Shown here: positions 53,145 through 63,889 of the stretch, piece by piece
How positions within the stretch are numbered: position 1 is the stretch's first letter
How the letters are laid out: every line of letters begins with the position of its first letter
Assembly (NCBI GenBank): GCA_002104905.1
Contig: MCFE01000029.1
Location: 124,001-188,000, forward strand
DNA from: Basidiobolus meristosporus CBS 931.73
Lineage: Eukaryota > Basidiobolomycota > Basidiobolomycetes > Basidiobolales > Basidiobolaceae
Direction of reading: 5' to 3'
DNA length: 64,000 bases
Position numbers and translations under genes: made by a program
Notes under the pieces: generated by a model
What the model saw: the letters and a program-made list of their open reading frames with translations, nothing else
Told to the model about the DNA's origin: nothing
The model's database searches: none

Positions 53145-54537
53145 ATGTCCCCTGAAGAGAGACCCAAACGCTCCCATTGGGAGCAACTCACCCGATTTTT
53201 CGTTCGGAAAAACGAAACGGTCAAACCGACCATCAAGGAGCGCTGGAAGAACGTGGTCACTAGAACAAAAACCCTATCCGCCAGGAAGCTTACCATCAGA
53301 AGGGGGGGAACGAAAAAAGGTAAGACCCGTTGGCTTCGCATTGACCAAATCCGCTCTAACTGGTCCTCAGCTTTTTACCCAAAAGAGATCCCTAGATCGA
53401 TTTTTGGTGTGCCCATCGCATCCTCTATCCGATATGCGGGAATCAAAACCAACATCAGACCAAATGAGAGCTATCTATGCTACACGATGCCCATCGTCAT
53501 TGTTAAGTGTGGTGAGTTCCTGCGGAAGCACGGTATGTGGATTGTAACTTCTGAGTCGTCCATGGACTTTACCCAATAACCGTGTGTTTAGCCCAGACCA
53601 CCAAAGGGATTTTTCGTGTGAATGGTTCAGCTAAGCGAGTGAATGAGATTCAGGCTCTCTTTGATCTGGCGCCGGATTTCGGAAGAGACGTGAGTTTCGA
53701 GAGTTACACGGTCCATGACGCAGCCAACCTTCTCCGACGATACTTGAACAGTCTACCGGAACCGGTGATCATTCATCAGCTGTACTTCCTGTTCCGGAAA
53801 GTATATGGTAAGCTTGAACTACGGTGGAGGTACTGATTGTCGATCCAGTGGAACTAACGGTGAATGTAGATGAATACCGTACGGACGAAGAGAGGTTGGT
53901 TAGAGCCTTTCAGGCATCTATGGTGTATCTACCGCATGCGCACCAAGCCTTGTTGATCTACATCTTGGATTTACTCGCATTCTTCGCCGAGCAGGCGGAA
54001 CAAACACTGATGAATATCACCAATCTGGCTTCTGTGTTTCAACCTTGTATTCTGGCCCATCCGATTCATGAGCTGAATCCGGAGGAATACAAGATTTCCC
54101 AGGCAGTGGTTGCCAGCTTGATCAAGAATCATGATCGTTTGAGTATGGCTCGTCATGCGCTTGGTAGACAAAAAGAGCTACCGCCCATACCGGTCAAGAA
54201 GCCCACCCTGGAGATAGATACCCAACCTTCCACCAAAGCTCTAAAACGGAGTAAAACAAGTGCATCACCCTCGCTGAACCGTCAGTTGATTCGCACGTTG
54301 TCGCTAGGGAAGAAACATCTCATTCATAAGACCAAGCCGATGGAGCTTGCCACGTTCAAGATCGCCCTTGTTGAGCACGAGAAGTTGAAACCCAAACTGG
54401 TGATCTACCAACATCATCCCCAGTGTGAGCCCACCATCATTGGCTCCATCCCAATCACCAACAACATCCGCCGCAGTCTAACATTACCTAACCGCTTAGC
54501 ATACACCCATCCCAAGAAGAGCTACAACGAGTGTTAA
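53145..54537 (+). CDS. RhoGAP-domain protein
   Basis: GTPase-activating protein for Rho-family GTPases. Four exons (53145-53319, 53371-53532, 53592-53807, 53870-54537) give 406 residues. The RhoGAP domain spans about residues 60-260: IFGVPIASSIRYAG, VIVKCGEFLRKHG, TTKGIFRVNGSAKRVNEIQA (the arginine finger sits in GIFRVNG), YTVHDAANLLRRYLNSLPEP and QTLMNITNLASVFQP. The basic N-terminus (KERWKNVVTRTKTLSARKLT) may contact membranes. The C-terminal 130 residues are basic and Ser-rich (KALKRSKTSASPSLNRQLIR) with likely phosphosites. The catalytic arginine and the N-x-A-x-V-F-x-P block are intact, so it should be active. Confidence 0.92.
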
Positions 54538-55261
54538 CCACTATCCACACAGACGGCCGGTAAATCCATGAATGTTAGACCTAAACCTCCCCCACATGTA
54601 ATTCATCCTAAATTGCCTAAACCTCCCCAGGGAATCAGTGAATAATCTACTAACACTGGTGTGTCCATCCACCTCCTCCCTCCTCCCTACATTCCTTAGA
54701 ACCGAGGGAATTAATATTGATGATAACTATAAATACATTAATTATCACTAGTACTTGTGCGCAGGCACAGGCCTATGGCGCAAGTGAGACCAGTGTCCAG
54801 AATGTCCACCTGATCAGTGTCATTCTCCTGCGGGACTTGAGTGGTTGCGAAGTGGCTTAGTAAATTCATACATTTCGACATATCCATGAATGATGCATAT
54901 CATCCTTGTCACTCCTACAACGCAGCCCTCTAACCAATAACAAATGTGTGGGGCCCCTTTACTTTTAGATGAATCATTCCCAGCAGGGTACTTTTATTGG
55001 TCTTGTGTAAGCGAGTGAATGAATCAGATGTCATCTGAGACCTTATCAATAGGAAATTGTGTGGGGCCCCTTATCACAAAAAGGGCATCCGTGGGCCTAA
55101 GGATACCTTGCTGCCTATTACAGCGCGCATCCCTCACAAAGTCTCTTGACATGTCAAGGCAAGAGTCAATTTATTTCGGATAATAAAATATATACACTCA
55201 ATGACCATAGTGCTAGCTAAGAATCCATAAAATGAATAGGGTGATTGATCCACATCAGCCA
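54538..55261. other. convergent intergenic region with a repeated GC-rich palindrome-containing motif
   Basis: 724 bp between the RhoGAP and ferritin 3' ends. TGTGTGGGGCCCCTT occurs at 54945-54959 and again at 55058-55072; its core GGGGCCCC is palindromic. ACCAATAA (about 54932) and TTATTGGT (about 54995) form a separate inverted pair. No gene is seen. Confidence 0.5.
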
Positions 55262-55792
55262 CTAATTGCCAGAGGCTGTGCCGTGATGGAGTAGTTCACG
55301 ATCCCAAAGATAGAGTCCCAAACCATCCCCACCCACACGCTTCAGCTGAGTCACCATGTCGGAGATCTTCTTGATAGATTCCACCTGCTCGGTGAGATAG
55401 TGGGTTTCGATGAAATCACAGAATTGCGGGTCCCCATTTTCTGCTGAGATGTTGTGAAGGTTCAGCAAGGATTTGTTGACATCTTTCTCGAGCTGCAAGG
55501 CCGCTTCCACGGCATTCTGTGCTGACTGCCACTCACACGAAGGGTTTGGGATCGACTGGAGGTTGACTCGGCCTCCTCTTTGGTTTTGGTAGTCGATCAG
55601 TTTCTGTGCATGCTCACGCTCTTCTTCCGCGCTATCCCGGAAAAATTTCGCTAGGCCGGGCAACGCAACATTATCCCTATCGAAGTAGGTAGCCATGGAG
55701 GTGTAAGTGTACATGGCCGTGAACTCCATGTTAATTTGGTTGTTGATGCCTTCCTCGGAGGCGATGGCAAAGTTTTGTTTGGCAAGAGACAT
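55262..55792 (-). CDS. ferritin, heavy-chain type
   Basis: Iron-storage protein that oxidises Fe2+ and holds ferric mineral in a 24-mer shell. Intronless, 176 residues, the usual length of animal H-ferritin. Ferroxidase ligands are in place: Glu in NNQINMEFTAMY, Glu-Glu-x-x-x-His in EEEREHAQKLIDYQNQRGGR, Glu in LQLEKDVNKSLLNLH and Gln in THYLTEQVESIKKI. The last block GGDGLGLYLWDREL matches the E-helix start of the family. No leader is seen, so cytosolic. TATAAAG lies about 55 bp upstream. I looked for an iron-responsive element (CAGTGN loop) in the short leader and found none. Ferritin is absent from most Dikarya. Confidence 0.95.
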   Translation of the reverse strand: MSLAKQNFAIASEEGINNQINMEFTAMYTYTSMATYFDRDNVALPGLAKFFRDSAEEEREHAQKLIDYQNQRGGRVNLQSIPNPSCEWQSAQNAVEAALQLEKDVNKSLLNLHNISAENGDPQFCDFIETHYLTEQVESIKKISDMVTQLKRVGGDGLGLYLWDRELLHHGTASGN

Positions 55793-57150
55793 GTTGATGA
55801 TCAGTGAGAGGGGTGAAATTAAGGTCCGAGGGAACTGAGGAATGCTTTATATGCAGCCAAGGACTCTCAGGTTTCTTCATCTTAACCACCAAATTTATCG
55901 GGTTAAGTAGTACGCAATTTCGTGGCTTGGCCAAGGAGTGTTGAGTCTCCTCCTATCATTTTCCGAGGAATACGGTCCCTTCAAGATCCCCACAATATTT
56001 CGATGAATAAACAACGGGATTCTTTACGCATTGCGTTTGATTGACCAGTGGTGTCCCACACTCTTTCTATCTTATTGCACTGCTGCAAAATGGATTCTCT
56101 CGCCTGACGGAACACGGCTTATCCTGTTGATACACAAAATGAAGTGATCAACTATTCCCATATATGGGTTAGTCTGGATATGAAGACTGAGATTTGGATT
56201 TGGATGGGGACTCTGTCATCCAACCGGTGTTTAAAAGGCTGGGTTGACTCAGCAAACCCTCACCACGAATAAGATACCTGGAAAATATGCTCACCAAGCA
56301 GAACTTTACCACTGCCTCAGAAGACTTGCTTAATCAGAAAATAGCCCTTAAGTATACTGACTTGTCTGTTTCGCCATACTTTGGAGGATGTAGCATTGCT
56401 TTGCCTGTTAGAGTGGAAGTAACTACTTCAGCACCCAAATCTTAATTCAAATATCTCTTTCTTTCACAGGATTTGAAAAAAATACTTCAAGAAAATCTCG
56501 GGGTAAATATCCTCTGACCTGACTTGCAAAACTTCACAAAAGCTACTCAAGCAAAAAATCTAGGAACACGAAGATGCAAGGAAAATAATTGATTACCAGA
56601 GAAGGCGAGGCGGCGTTTTTTAATTGGCCTCTATTGCATCCCTGAAGGCTAAATGGGATTCGGCTTTATAGAGAACCTTTGGTTAACCAGTTAAACAGAG
56701 AAAGAAAGAAGTGAATCAGCCCTCGAATGACCTCAGTCCATGGTCTTGAGGTGGAGGACCCTTCACTGGTCAATTTATCAAGGCATATCATTTTGAACTG
56801 CACGAACACTTCGTTTTAGACAGAACTTCTTGACCCAGGAGGTGCAGTTGATATCGAAGTTAGCTCACTAGACGACATTGCGATAAGCTTGAACTTCATC
56901 TTTTCGACCACGAACTGTTACACAATAGATAGAATTCGACAAAAACATTGGGCCATTTCCACCATTGCTCAGTTGGCAATTTATGTTGTTAAAATAGACC
57001 GATGATGTATGTGAAAGACAGAACTTTACATGTTTGTTGGCGGATCTAACAGTCTGCTCAAGGACAAGATGAAGGCAATAAGATATATATATGGGAGAAG
57101 ACAAGTGTACAAAAATGAAGTTTCCAAAGAGACCCTCTAGTCAGTCTATT
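55793..57150. other. intergenic, no supported gene
   Basis: About 1.36 kb between ferritin and the Sel1-repeat gene. The minus-strand frame 56868-57104 has no recognised features. No repeat of the MITE-like family is evident. Confidence 0.45.
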
Positions 57151-58141
57151 TTAAAAAGAATTGTCGTACTTTGCTTTAAATATCCAACTGTTTCCAACCA
57201 CCCCCATCCCTTGCGCATGGGCCATTCGATAATATTTGGCCGCTTTGTGGCGATTCTTTTTCACCCCATGTCCGTGAAGGTAGCAAAAGGCTAGGTCATT
57301 CTGGGCATCTGGATCCCCCAGGTTGGCTGCGATTTCAAAATAGTACACAGCGGTGGACTTGTTTTTGACCACTCCCCAGCCATGCTGAAAACACACTCCC
57401 AGCTCGTATATCGCCAGAACCAACTCGTGTTTGGCCGCCGAGAGGTTTGTGTTGTTCGTAAGGTTGTTCAAGTCAAAGACCGCATACTCTGCAGCCTTCT
57501 GGAGGCATTGAAATGCCACTTGTGGATCCGCTTTACATCCCTACAGTCAAGAAAGAGTTGGTTGAGTGAATCACACGGAAAATTGGTTCATGTGCCAAGG
57601 CAAGCTACATATTCCACCATCTTAGCCCATTTGCAACCAATGACCAACGTGATATACATATCCCAAAAACCGTCATTACCCAGCCATGCCTCAACGAAAT
57701 GCCATACAGGAACAGTCCAACAGGTGACCCTTGGCAAGCGGCAAGTCTAAAGAAGTGAGCGGCTTTTTCCAGTTGATTGTGCTCATGGCATTGTATCGCC
57801 TGTTGCACATACTTGTCCGCTAGGGTGGATCCTGAAGGATTGGCCTCATCTATGGCTTTATACGGCACCCAGGTGGAAAAATCATCTCCATCCTGAGTGT
57901 TCCCCTTGATTGGTAAAGAAGGGGAACTCTTCGAGTTGGCTGCGGCTGACAAGGGGTTTGAGAGACTGGTTGAAAAATGCTTACGGGACGTGAGATTGGT
58001 GAACCCTCCTTTCGGAACCTCGAGCTCGCCAGAGGATTTGTTGCGGGTGGGATAGGATGTTGGAGGAAGGAAAGTCGCTCGGTTTTCCAGGATACTCTCT
58101 GGCTGCTTTGGCTTCCAAAAAACCTGCTTTAGAGCATTCAT
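57151..58141 (-). CDS. Sel1-repeat protein
   Basis: Two exons (57680-58141, 57151-57540) give 283 residues. The N-terminal 95 residues are Ser/Pro-rich and disordered. Sel1-like (SLR) helical repeats follow: KYVQQAIQCHEHNQLEKAAH, FFRLAACQGSPVGLFLYGIS, LRHGWGCKADPQVAFQCLQK, AIYELGVCFQHGWGVVKNKS, YYFEIAANLGDPDAQNDLAF and YLHGHGVKKNRHKAAKYYRM. The 139-nt intron is removed exactly inside a repeat (HGW|GCKADP), restoring its spacing. Sel1 repeats are protein-binding scaffolds; fungal members often act in chitin synthase trafficking or ERAD, but nothing here chooses between them. It is divergent from RPL5. Confidence 0.87.
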
Positions 58142-58744
58142 GGGTAATCCAAGAGTGTGCCACGGTGGATTTTGGAATAAGGGTACCAGTGATTAGTCAC
58201 AACGTAAATAATGCAAAGAATCTCTGCAAAGGCGTTCACTTAGAGAGGTCAGAGTTAGGGCTTCAGCACTAGGGTTCACTCTTAAAATACCACATACCTA
58301 ACAGCCAAGGTTATCGCAATTCAAGACGGGGAAGACGAAGGAATGTATGCGGCTGGAGGGGGGAACTGGCCAACGCCATGCTTTTAAGAGATCAGTAGAA
58401 GCTCAGATTATATGCAAGCAGGACGTTTTTCATGTTCAGTTAGAACCTCAAACATATCGCATAATCCCACTGCTGTGAGGGCTGCAGGCACTGTATCGAA
58501 TTGTCAACATAAAAGCAGTCCTACGGGAAAATCTTGGTCCATATCCCACATATACTACAGATTGGGGGATGGGATCGTATTAAATATGTTCCATCTGGGA
58601 TTTACACGGAATTGCATCAGATCCATCGATACCCCATGGATCAGCAAGAGAGGAAATGAAAAAAACTGTATCCATCATATAAATTCGTTTGATTGGTGGC
58701 GCCGGAATCTTTCCTTGCTCCTCGGTGTCTTTGAACTTCTCAAT
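58142..58744. promoter_or_regulatory. divergent promoter region of the Sel1-repeat gene and RPL5
   Basis: 603 bp. The RPL5 side has ACTAGGGTTCAC at about 58268-58279, resembling the AGGGTT/telobox element of many ribosomal protein promoters. The overlapping plus frame at 58412-58762 is not supported as a gene. Confidence 0.45.
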
Positions 58745-59764
58745 ATGGTAAGTCTTCATTAGTGTTGATGGATGCAACCCTTGGCCGCGTTAGATTGGTG
58801 TTAACTGGGTCTTCTCTAGCCTTTCGTCAAACTCGTCAAGAATAAAGCTTACTTCAAGCGCTTCCAAGTGAAGTACAGAAGAAGAAGAGGTATGTGTTAA
58901 TAGAAGCTCGATACTGGATGTCGCTAGGTTAACACGGTTATTTCAGAGGGAAAGACCGACTACTACGCTCGCAAGAGACTTGTTGTTCAAGCTAAGAACA
59001 AATACAACTCTCCCAAATACAGATTGGTCGTTCGTTTCACCAACACCGATGTCATCTGCCAAATCGTCTACGCCAAGATTCAAGGCGACTTCGTCTTGGC
59101 CTCTGCCTACTCTCATGAATTGCCCAGATACGGTGTCAAGGTCGGTTTGACCAACTACTCCGCTGCCTACTGCACCGGTCTTCTCGTAGCTCGTCGTGTC
59201 TTGACCAAGCTTGGCCTTGCTGACAAATACCAAGGTGTTGAGGAAGCCGATGGTACCATCTCTCTTGTCGAAGAGCTCGAGGATGCTCCCCGTCCCTTCA
59301 AGGCCTTCCTTGATGTTGGTTTGAAGCGCACCACCACTGGTTCCCGTGTCTTCGCCGCCCTTAAGGGTGCCTCTGATGGCGGTATCTTCATTCCCCACTC
59401 CGAGAACCGTTTCCCCGGTTATGATGCTGAATCCAAGTCTTTGGACTCTGAAGTTCTCCGTAGCTACCTCTATGGTGGTCACGTTGCCGAATACATGAGC
59501 TACCTCGCCGAAGAAGATGAGGACAAGTACAAGCGTCAATTCGCCAAGTACCTCGAAGCTGGCCTCAACGAGGATAACGTTGAAGAGATGTACGAAGCCG
59601 CCCACCAAAAGATCCGTGAGGATCCTACCTTCAAGCCCACCGAGAAGAAGAAGCCCGCCCAAGGCGAGAAGACCAAGCGTTATCACAAAGTCAAGCTCAA
59701 CCTCAAGCAACGCCGCAACAAGGTCGAACAAAAGAAGGCTGCTTTCGCACGTTCCCAACAATAA
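58745..59764 (+). CDS. RPL5: 60S ribosomal protein L5 (uL18)
   Basis: Binds 5S rRNA and joins it to the large subunit. Three exons: 58745-58747 (the ATG alone), 58820-58889 and 58947-59764, giving 296 residues, the normal length. The spliced N-terminus reads MPFVKLVKNKAYFKRFQVKY, then RRRREGKTDYYARKRLVVQ, NKYNSPKYRLVVRFTNTDVI, LPRYGVKVGLTNYSAAYCTG and DVGLKRTTTGSRVFAALKGA, all hallmark L5 blocks. The basic C-terminus RYHKVKLNLKQRRNKVEQKK is as expected. The third exon uses C-rich synonymous codons, unlike most neighbours, consistent with high expression. Confidence 0.97.
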
Positions 59765-61067
59765 ACTCCCCCCCATGTACCATTTATTTAATCGCAATAA
59801 AAATAATAGGTTCATCGAATCTCATTTGCCAGCACCATTTATTGAGCGTTCAGTACGGGTACGTGGAGGAAGTGAGAATTAGGGCTGTCAACAAGTGAAT
59901 CATCGAAGCACGGTGTAGATCAAGCTCGTTGGAATTGAGCGCCAATACGCATGAGGTTGGTTCGTTCGACATGATAGCACTGGCGGGGACGTAGTATCAA
60001 CGCCAATCGCACTGGCTATATGGGTTGACGACCTCAATTCCGAGTTCGGATGGATAGTTGGGAGCGCAATGATCATGGTGGTTTCGATAATCAATGACGG
60101 TGAAGGTGCTATAGTAGCGCCAGTCTGCTGGGTAGCAGTGGTGGTTTGACTCTGGAAACTCCCAGAAGTACTGGTGGTGACCAGATAAACTACCTGATTG
60201 GACTGGAATTTGGGGGTTTACCATACTGATCCGGGAGAGAGGCGATATAGTCTGGTAGAGCCACGAACAGCATAGAGTCCGACACATACAAAGAGATGGA
60301 ACATCTATATAGTCTCAGTAGAGCGATCGAAGGGTCAGTGTCTTCCTTCTATTCAATTGGAATTAATCATTTAGGCTATTAGGCACATCACCTATGTCTC
60401 CTTGAAATGCGCACACAGCATGATCTACCAATTAAAGGACTCTGAAGTTGGATAGATGACGCTCGTGTGGTACGTAGCGCATATCACTAATGTCCCAGGT
60501 TTTCTGCCAAGATCCCAAATTTGTCTTGTGCAAGTTGAAGAAAACATGCATATCCATCAAACCCGCAACGTAGAGTTTCATAGTTGTTCCCTAGAATGAT
60601 GGAGTAAACCGCCGAATCCAACTGATATGTATTAATAGTAGAATATCATCCTTTATCTAACCCTCGTGACAATAGTTCGTGAACTATCTTGTTTTGATGA
60701 AAATATTAAAAATAAATCCAGACTAAGAACTTGGCCAGGAAATAATGAAGCTCATAAGCTAGGATTGAAGTGTCTAAATGAGTCTAAATATCTGGGTGAA
60801 AACACAAAATTAACAATATTTTAGCCCTGAAAAGTGTGTAAATTTTTTGAACCCAATATACCAGTAGGATTATCATACAAATCTTCTAGTTCTCCAAATC
60901 ACTTCTAATGCTCCCTAGGTCTAGTAGTAGGAAGGTATTTGGAGTGAGTGAGTTTAGTTGCGGCTTGCTACAAAATGTTACCTTATGAAAAAATACTAAA
61001 GGCCAGCAGAAATCCAATTTTCCTTGAAGTTACCCAAAACCTTGCATGATCAAGCCCTAACAGATAT
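59765..61067. other. intergenic; weak secreted-protein candidate and repeat debris
   Basis: Overlapping minus-strand frames at 59900-60094 and 59997-60287 include a Thr/Ser-rich stretch (VTTSTSGSFQSQTTTATQQT) behind a hydrophobic segment (MFHLFVCVGLYAV, about 60308). A small mucin-like secreted protein is possible, but the frames do not join by a normal-sized intron. From about 60690 to 60860 there is a very diverged MITE-like fragment. Nothing else is supported. Confidence 0.35.
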
Positions 61068-61414
61068 TTGTGTAAGTTTTGGAGTTACACCTAAATATTC
61101 CATTAACACAATCACTTGGATCATAGTCTACAAATCCTAAAATACCTTGCCCAAATTCCTTCTCGGAATTTACTTAGAATATTTCACCAAAATATCATGT
61201 ACCCAGAACACAAAATATCTCAAAGCTGTCCAAAGGCCCCCAAACTCTGCGCACATGTTCTTGGGATCTTCCTAAGCATGTTCCATGTGTTTGTTTTGCC
61301 AAGACCATGTAAAAGTACAAATACCACTTTTACATTCAATAAATCATTAAGTGAAAGCCACATACTCTACTTGTTCTTGCAAATACTTCCAATATCTGCA
61401 GAAATCTTACAACA
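61068..61414 (-). mobile_element. MITE-like element, reverse orientation, 5-bp target duplication GATAT
   Basis: A 347-bp copy from TTGTGTAAGTTTTGGAGTTA to AATCTTACAACA, flanked by GATAT at 61063-61067 and 61415-61419 (GATATT matches on both sides). Internal hairpin at 61314-61342 (TGTAAAAGT, loop, ACTTTTACA). Shared blocks are CCCCCAAACTCTGCGCACAT and CATTAAGTGAAAGCCACATA. Non-coding; the 130-codon frame across it is accidental. Confidence 0.8.
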
Positions 61415-62656
61415 GATATTTGGTGCAAAAATGCATGTAAAATTACAGAAACCTAATATTTGCTATGCTGTGCCTATTGTTATAATTTTTATATTTACAT
61501 TCACTTAGACACCTAAATCCGTGTTTTTGAGCTTGATTATTTCCTACCCAAGCTCGATATCTGGATTTACTCAGCAAAATGAAGTATATCCAGAACATGA
61601 GTATTCTCGAAGTCGTTCAAAGACCCCAAACTTTGCTCACACGCTCTCAGGGCCTTGCTAAACATTTTCTTTGGGTTAGTCTTGCTAAGACGTAAAAGCG
61701 TGAAATGGTAAGAAGCAGATTTTGCATTGCTTCTCGGAGAAGATTGAATTCATGGTGAAAGGTTATGGAAAAATTTGCTTCGACTCTTGAGTTTACATCG
61801 TTTCTGCTACTACAAAGAATTTTCAAAATATTTTTCAATATGCGATTTAGCAAGGGAAGAACTATCAAGTTCAGCTGTGCAGCATATGCATGGGAATAAA
61901 TGTAAATTTAGGAAGTAAACAAAGTGCTAGATTTCCTTCATACGCTCACTACAATACAGCATTTGAGAGTCAAGTATCAAGAGACGAACCATCAGATAAA
62001 CATCCCATTTCTCGATTCATCTTGTATAGTTTGTTATTATATCTAGAATCTAAGCCAATTATCATCCAAGTTCGAGACTAATATTATAGACTATTGAAGG
62101 CACACAATTCTTCGAGAAGATGGAAGTAAACCCCTGCGTTACTGAAACAGTCTAATGCTCTTCTTTGGGCCCCTTAAGTTCATTAGTCTCTGTGACTTTT
62201 TACCTTTGCCATGTCAAATAACAGTCATACTTGTCCAACCACCAGCCCAAGAATCAATCCTATCAATCGATTAATTTCCTGTGACGAATAGCCAGCTCTT
62301 TAGTAATACTGCCAGTTGGGGGGGGGAGGCATAGATAGATGAGGACAAGTGAGTGAGGTGAAGGGTCAAACTCTCATTTATGCGGCATTTAATTCTAACC
62401 ATAAATGGTTCAGTGATCGATATTCTCCATTAATCGGGATAAAATGAGATTCATCTACAGAGCTGGAATTTAGGTGCACAAAATCTCCATGTAACAAATA
62501 AACCTAACTGACAGTTATAAATCAGCAACATTAATCTTGTGAAGAAGTCAAGGAAGCGCTTAAGTTCATCATGTCAACTTCACCTCAAGCCTCATATTTT
62601 TTCTTTTTGACTTCTGTCACACCATTCAGTTTTTCTTTCTAAACTACTTCATCAGA
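61415..62656. other. intergenic; diverged MITE-like copy and promoter of the next gene
   Basis: A degraded reverse copy is recognisable at about 61500-61720 (ccagaacatgagtattctcg, accccaaactttgctcaca). TATAAAT at about 62516 lies roughly 140 bp upstream of the ATG at 62657 and is the likely TATA box. A G9 run occurs near 62320. No gene is seen. Confidence 0.5.
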
Positions 62657-62938
62657 ATGAAGGTCTCTGCATTAAAAGCGCTTCTGGTCATCTCATGCAT
62701 CGCTGTCGTCGGAACTGTGAGTGTCCCGGATCCTAAATTATGCCGTGAATACTGTCAAGGGATTTTCTCAAGACTGAGCACTTATGGTGTATCTGCCCAA
62801 GGAGAATCCTGTGACACTGTTGATGCTTCAAAATTCCCATCCAGTTTGTCCCAACCCGATATGCAAGATGGCCCTACATTGGTTCAGAGTGCAAAGGATC
62901 TTGGATTTCAATGTAATGAAAGCGATTGCCAAACGTAA
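62657..62938 (+). CDS. small secreted cysteine-containing protein, or N-terminus of a broken larger gene
   Basis: 93 residues with a clear signal peptide (MKVSALKALLVISCIAVVGT) and a mature part with five cysteines (PKLCREYCQG, GESCDTVD, GFQCNESDCQT). A TATA box lies about 140 bp upstream. No family is recognised. The same frame continues after the TAA at 62936 into a long Gly/Asn/Ser-rich stretch interrupted by three further stops, so this is probably the surviving head of a larger secreted protein. If translated as is, it would be a small secreted protein. Confidence 0.55.
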   Translation: MKVSALKALLVISCIAVVGTVSVPDPKLCREYCQGIFSRLSTYGVSAQGESCDTVDASKFPSSLSQPDMQDGPTLVQSAKDLGFQCNESDCQT

Positions 62939-63889
62939 CCTACAGATGGCAGTGACAATAGCGATGCTGACAACAGCTATGATTAAATAGGTGGCGTTGG
63001 CAAGAGTGGTCAATGTGATCATGGTAAAGGCGACACGATTATGACTCAGTAGGTTGTAGGGGGTTAGGGTGGTAAAGGTGGAAAAGGAGACCATGGCAAA
63101 GGCGATAACGACTATGGCTCTGGTATAATAGGCAATGGAAGTCAGGGTGACAAGGACTTTAGTGGCTATGGGTCCAATGGCGGTGGAAAAAGAAGCATTG
63201 ATGATAATGGCTACGACTCGGTAGGCGCCGGAGATGAGAAGGACAAGGGCGACCACGGCAGCGGTGACAGCGGAAGTGGATCCATTGGAGGTGGAGACAA
63301 AGGCGGTAATGGTGGCAATGGGTCTGGTTCCATAGGTGGAGGTGGTAAGGGCAATGGATGCTTGATATCTGTCAATATTGGCGGGAAAGGAAGTAGCTAC
63401 GACGCTGGTGACAACGGTAATGGCTCCGCAGGTGGAGGCAGTAAAGGAAACGGAGATCTGAAATCGGTCAATGCCGGTGGAGGCAGTAAGGGCAGCGGGG
63501 ATCTGATCTCGATCAATGCTGGTGGAAATGGCGGTGGTCACAATAATAGTGATGGCTCCGCAGGTGGGGGCAATAGGGGCAATGGAGATCAGATCTCAGT
63601 CAATGTTGGCGGGAGCGGGGGGAACCACAACAATGAGTACGGCTCCATAGATGGAGGAAGTAAGGGCATTGGAAATCTGGTTTCGGTCAACACTGGGGGT
63701 GGGGAAAGGCGATGGACACAACTCTGGTGTCCATGTCAAAGTATTATAGGAGTTACAACGGAAATTCATGAAGTAGCAATCAACGCTCTTACTCTGGCCA
63801 TGAAGACAGATGCAATCGAAAAGATTGTTGTGGCTTATTTTCTCTGTGTCCATGCAATTCAAGTGTTTAGCAAGAAGAATGATTACTAG
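62939..63889 (+). pseudogene. glycine-rich low-complexity continuation with in-frame stops
   Basis: Same frame as the gene at 62657. Stops at 62984-62986 (TAA), 63050-63052 (TAG) and 63065-63067 (TAG), then open to TAG at 63887. The open part repeats units such as GSAGGGSKGNGDLKSVNAGG, GGGSKGSGDLISINAGG and GGNRGNGDQISVNVGG, roughly 20-30 residues each, before a non-repetitive tail (GVTTEIHEVAINALTLAMKT). The repeat type suggests a cell-wall or adhesive secreted protein. I could not find introns of normal size that remove all four stops and stay in frame, so a decayed gene is the simplest reading. Confidence 0.6.

Noticed and set aside
58943-59815. 290-codon minus-strand open frame
   Set aside because: It is the antisense shadow of RPL5, whose C-biased codons keep the reverse frame open; the Leu/Val/Gly-rich product matches no family.
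61116-61508. 130-codon plus-strand frame
   Set aside because: It lies across a non-coding MITE-like copy; similar frames are broken in the other copies.
63362-63720. Repeats considered as a CRISPR array
   Set aside because: The units are imperfect, coding-frame glycine repeats of variable length without unique spacers; the genome is eukaryotic.
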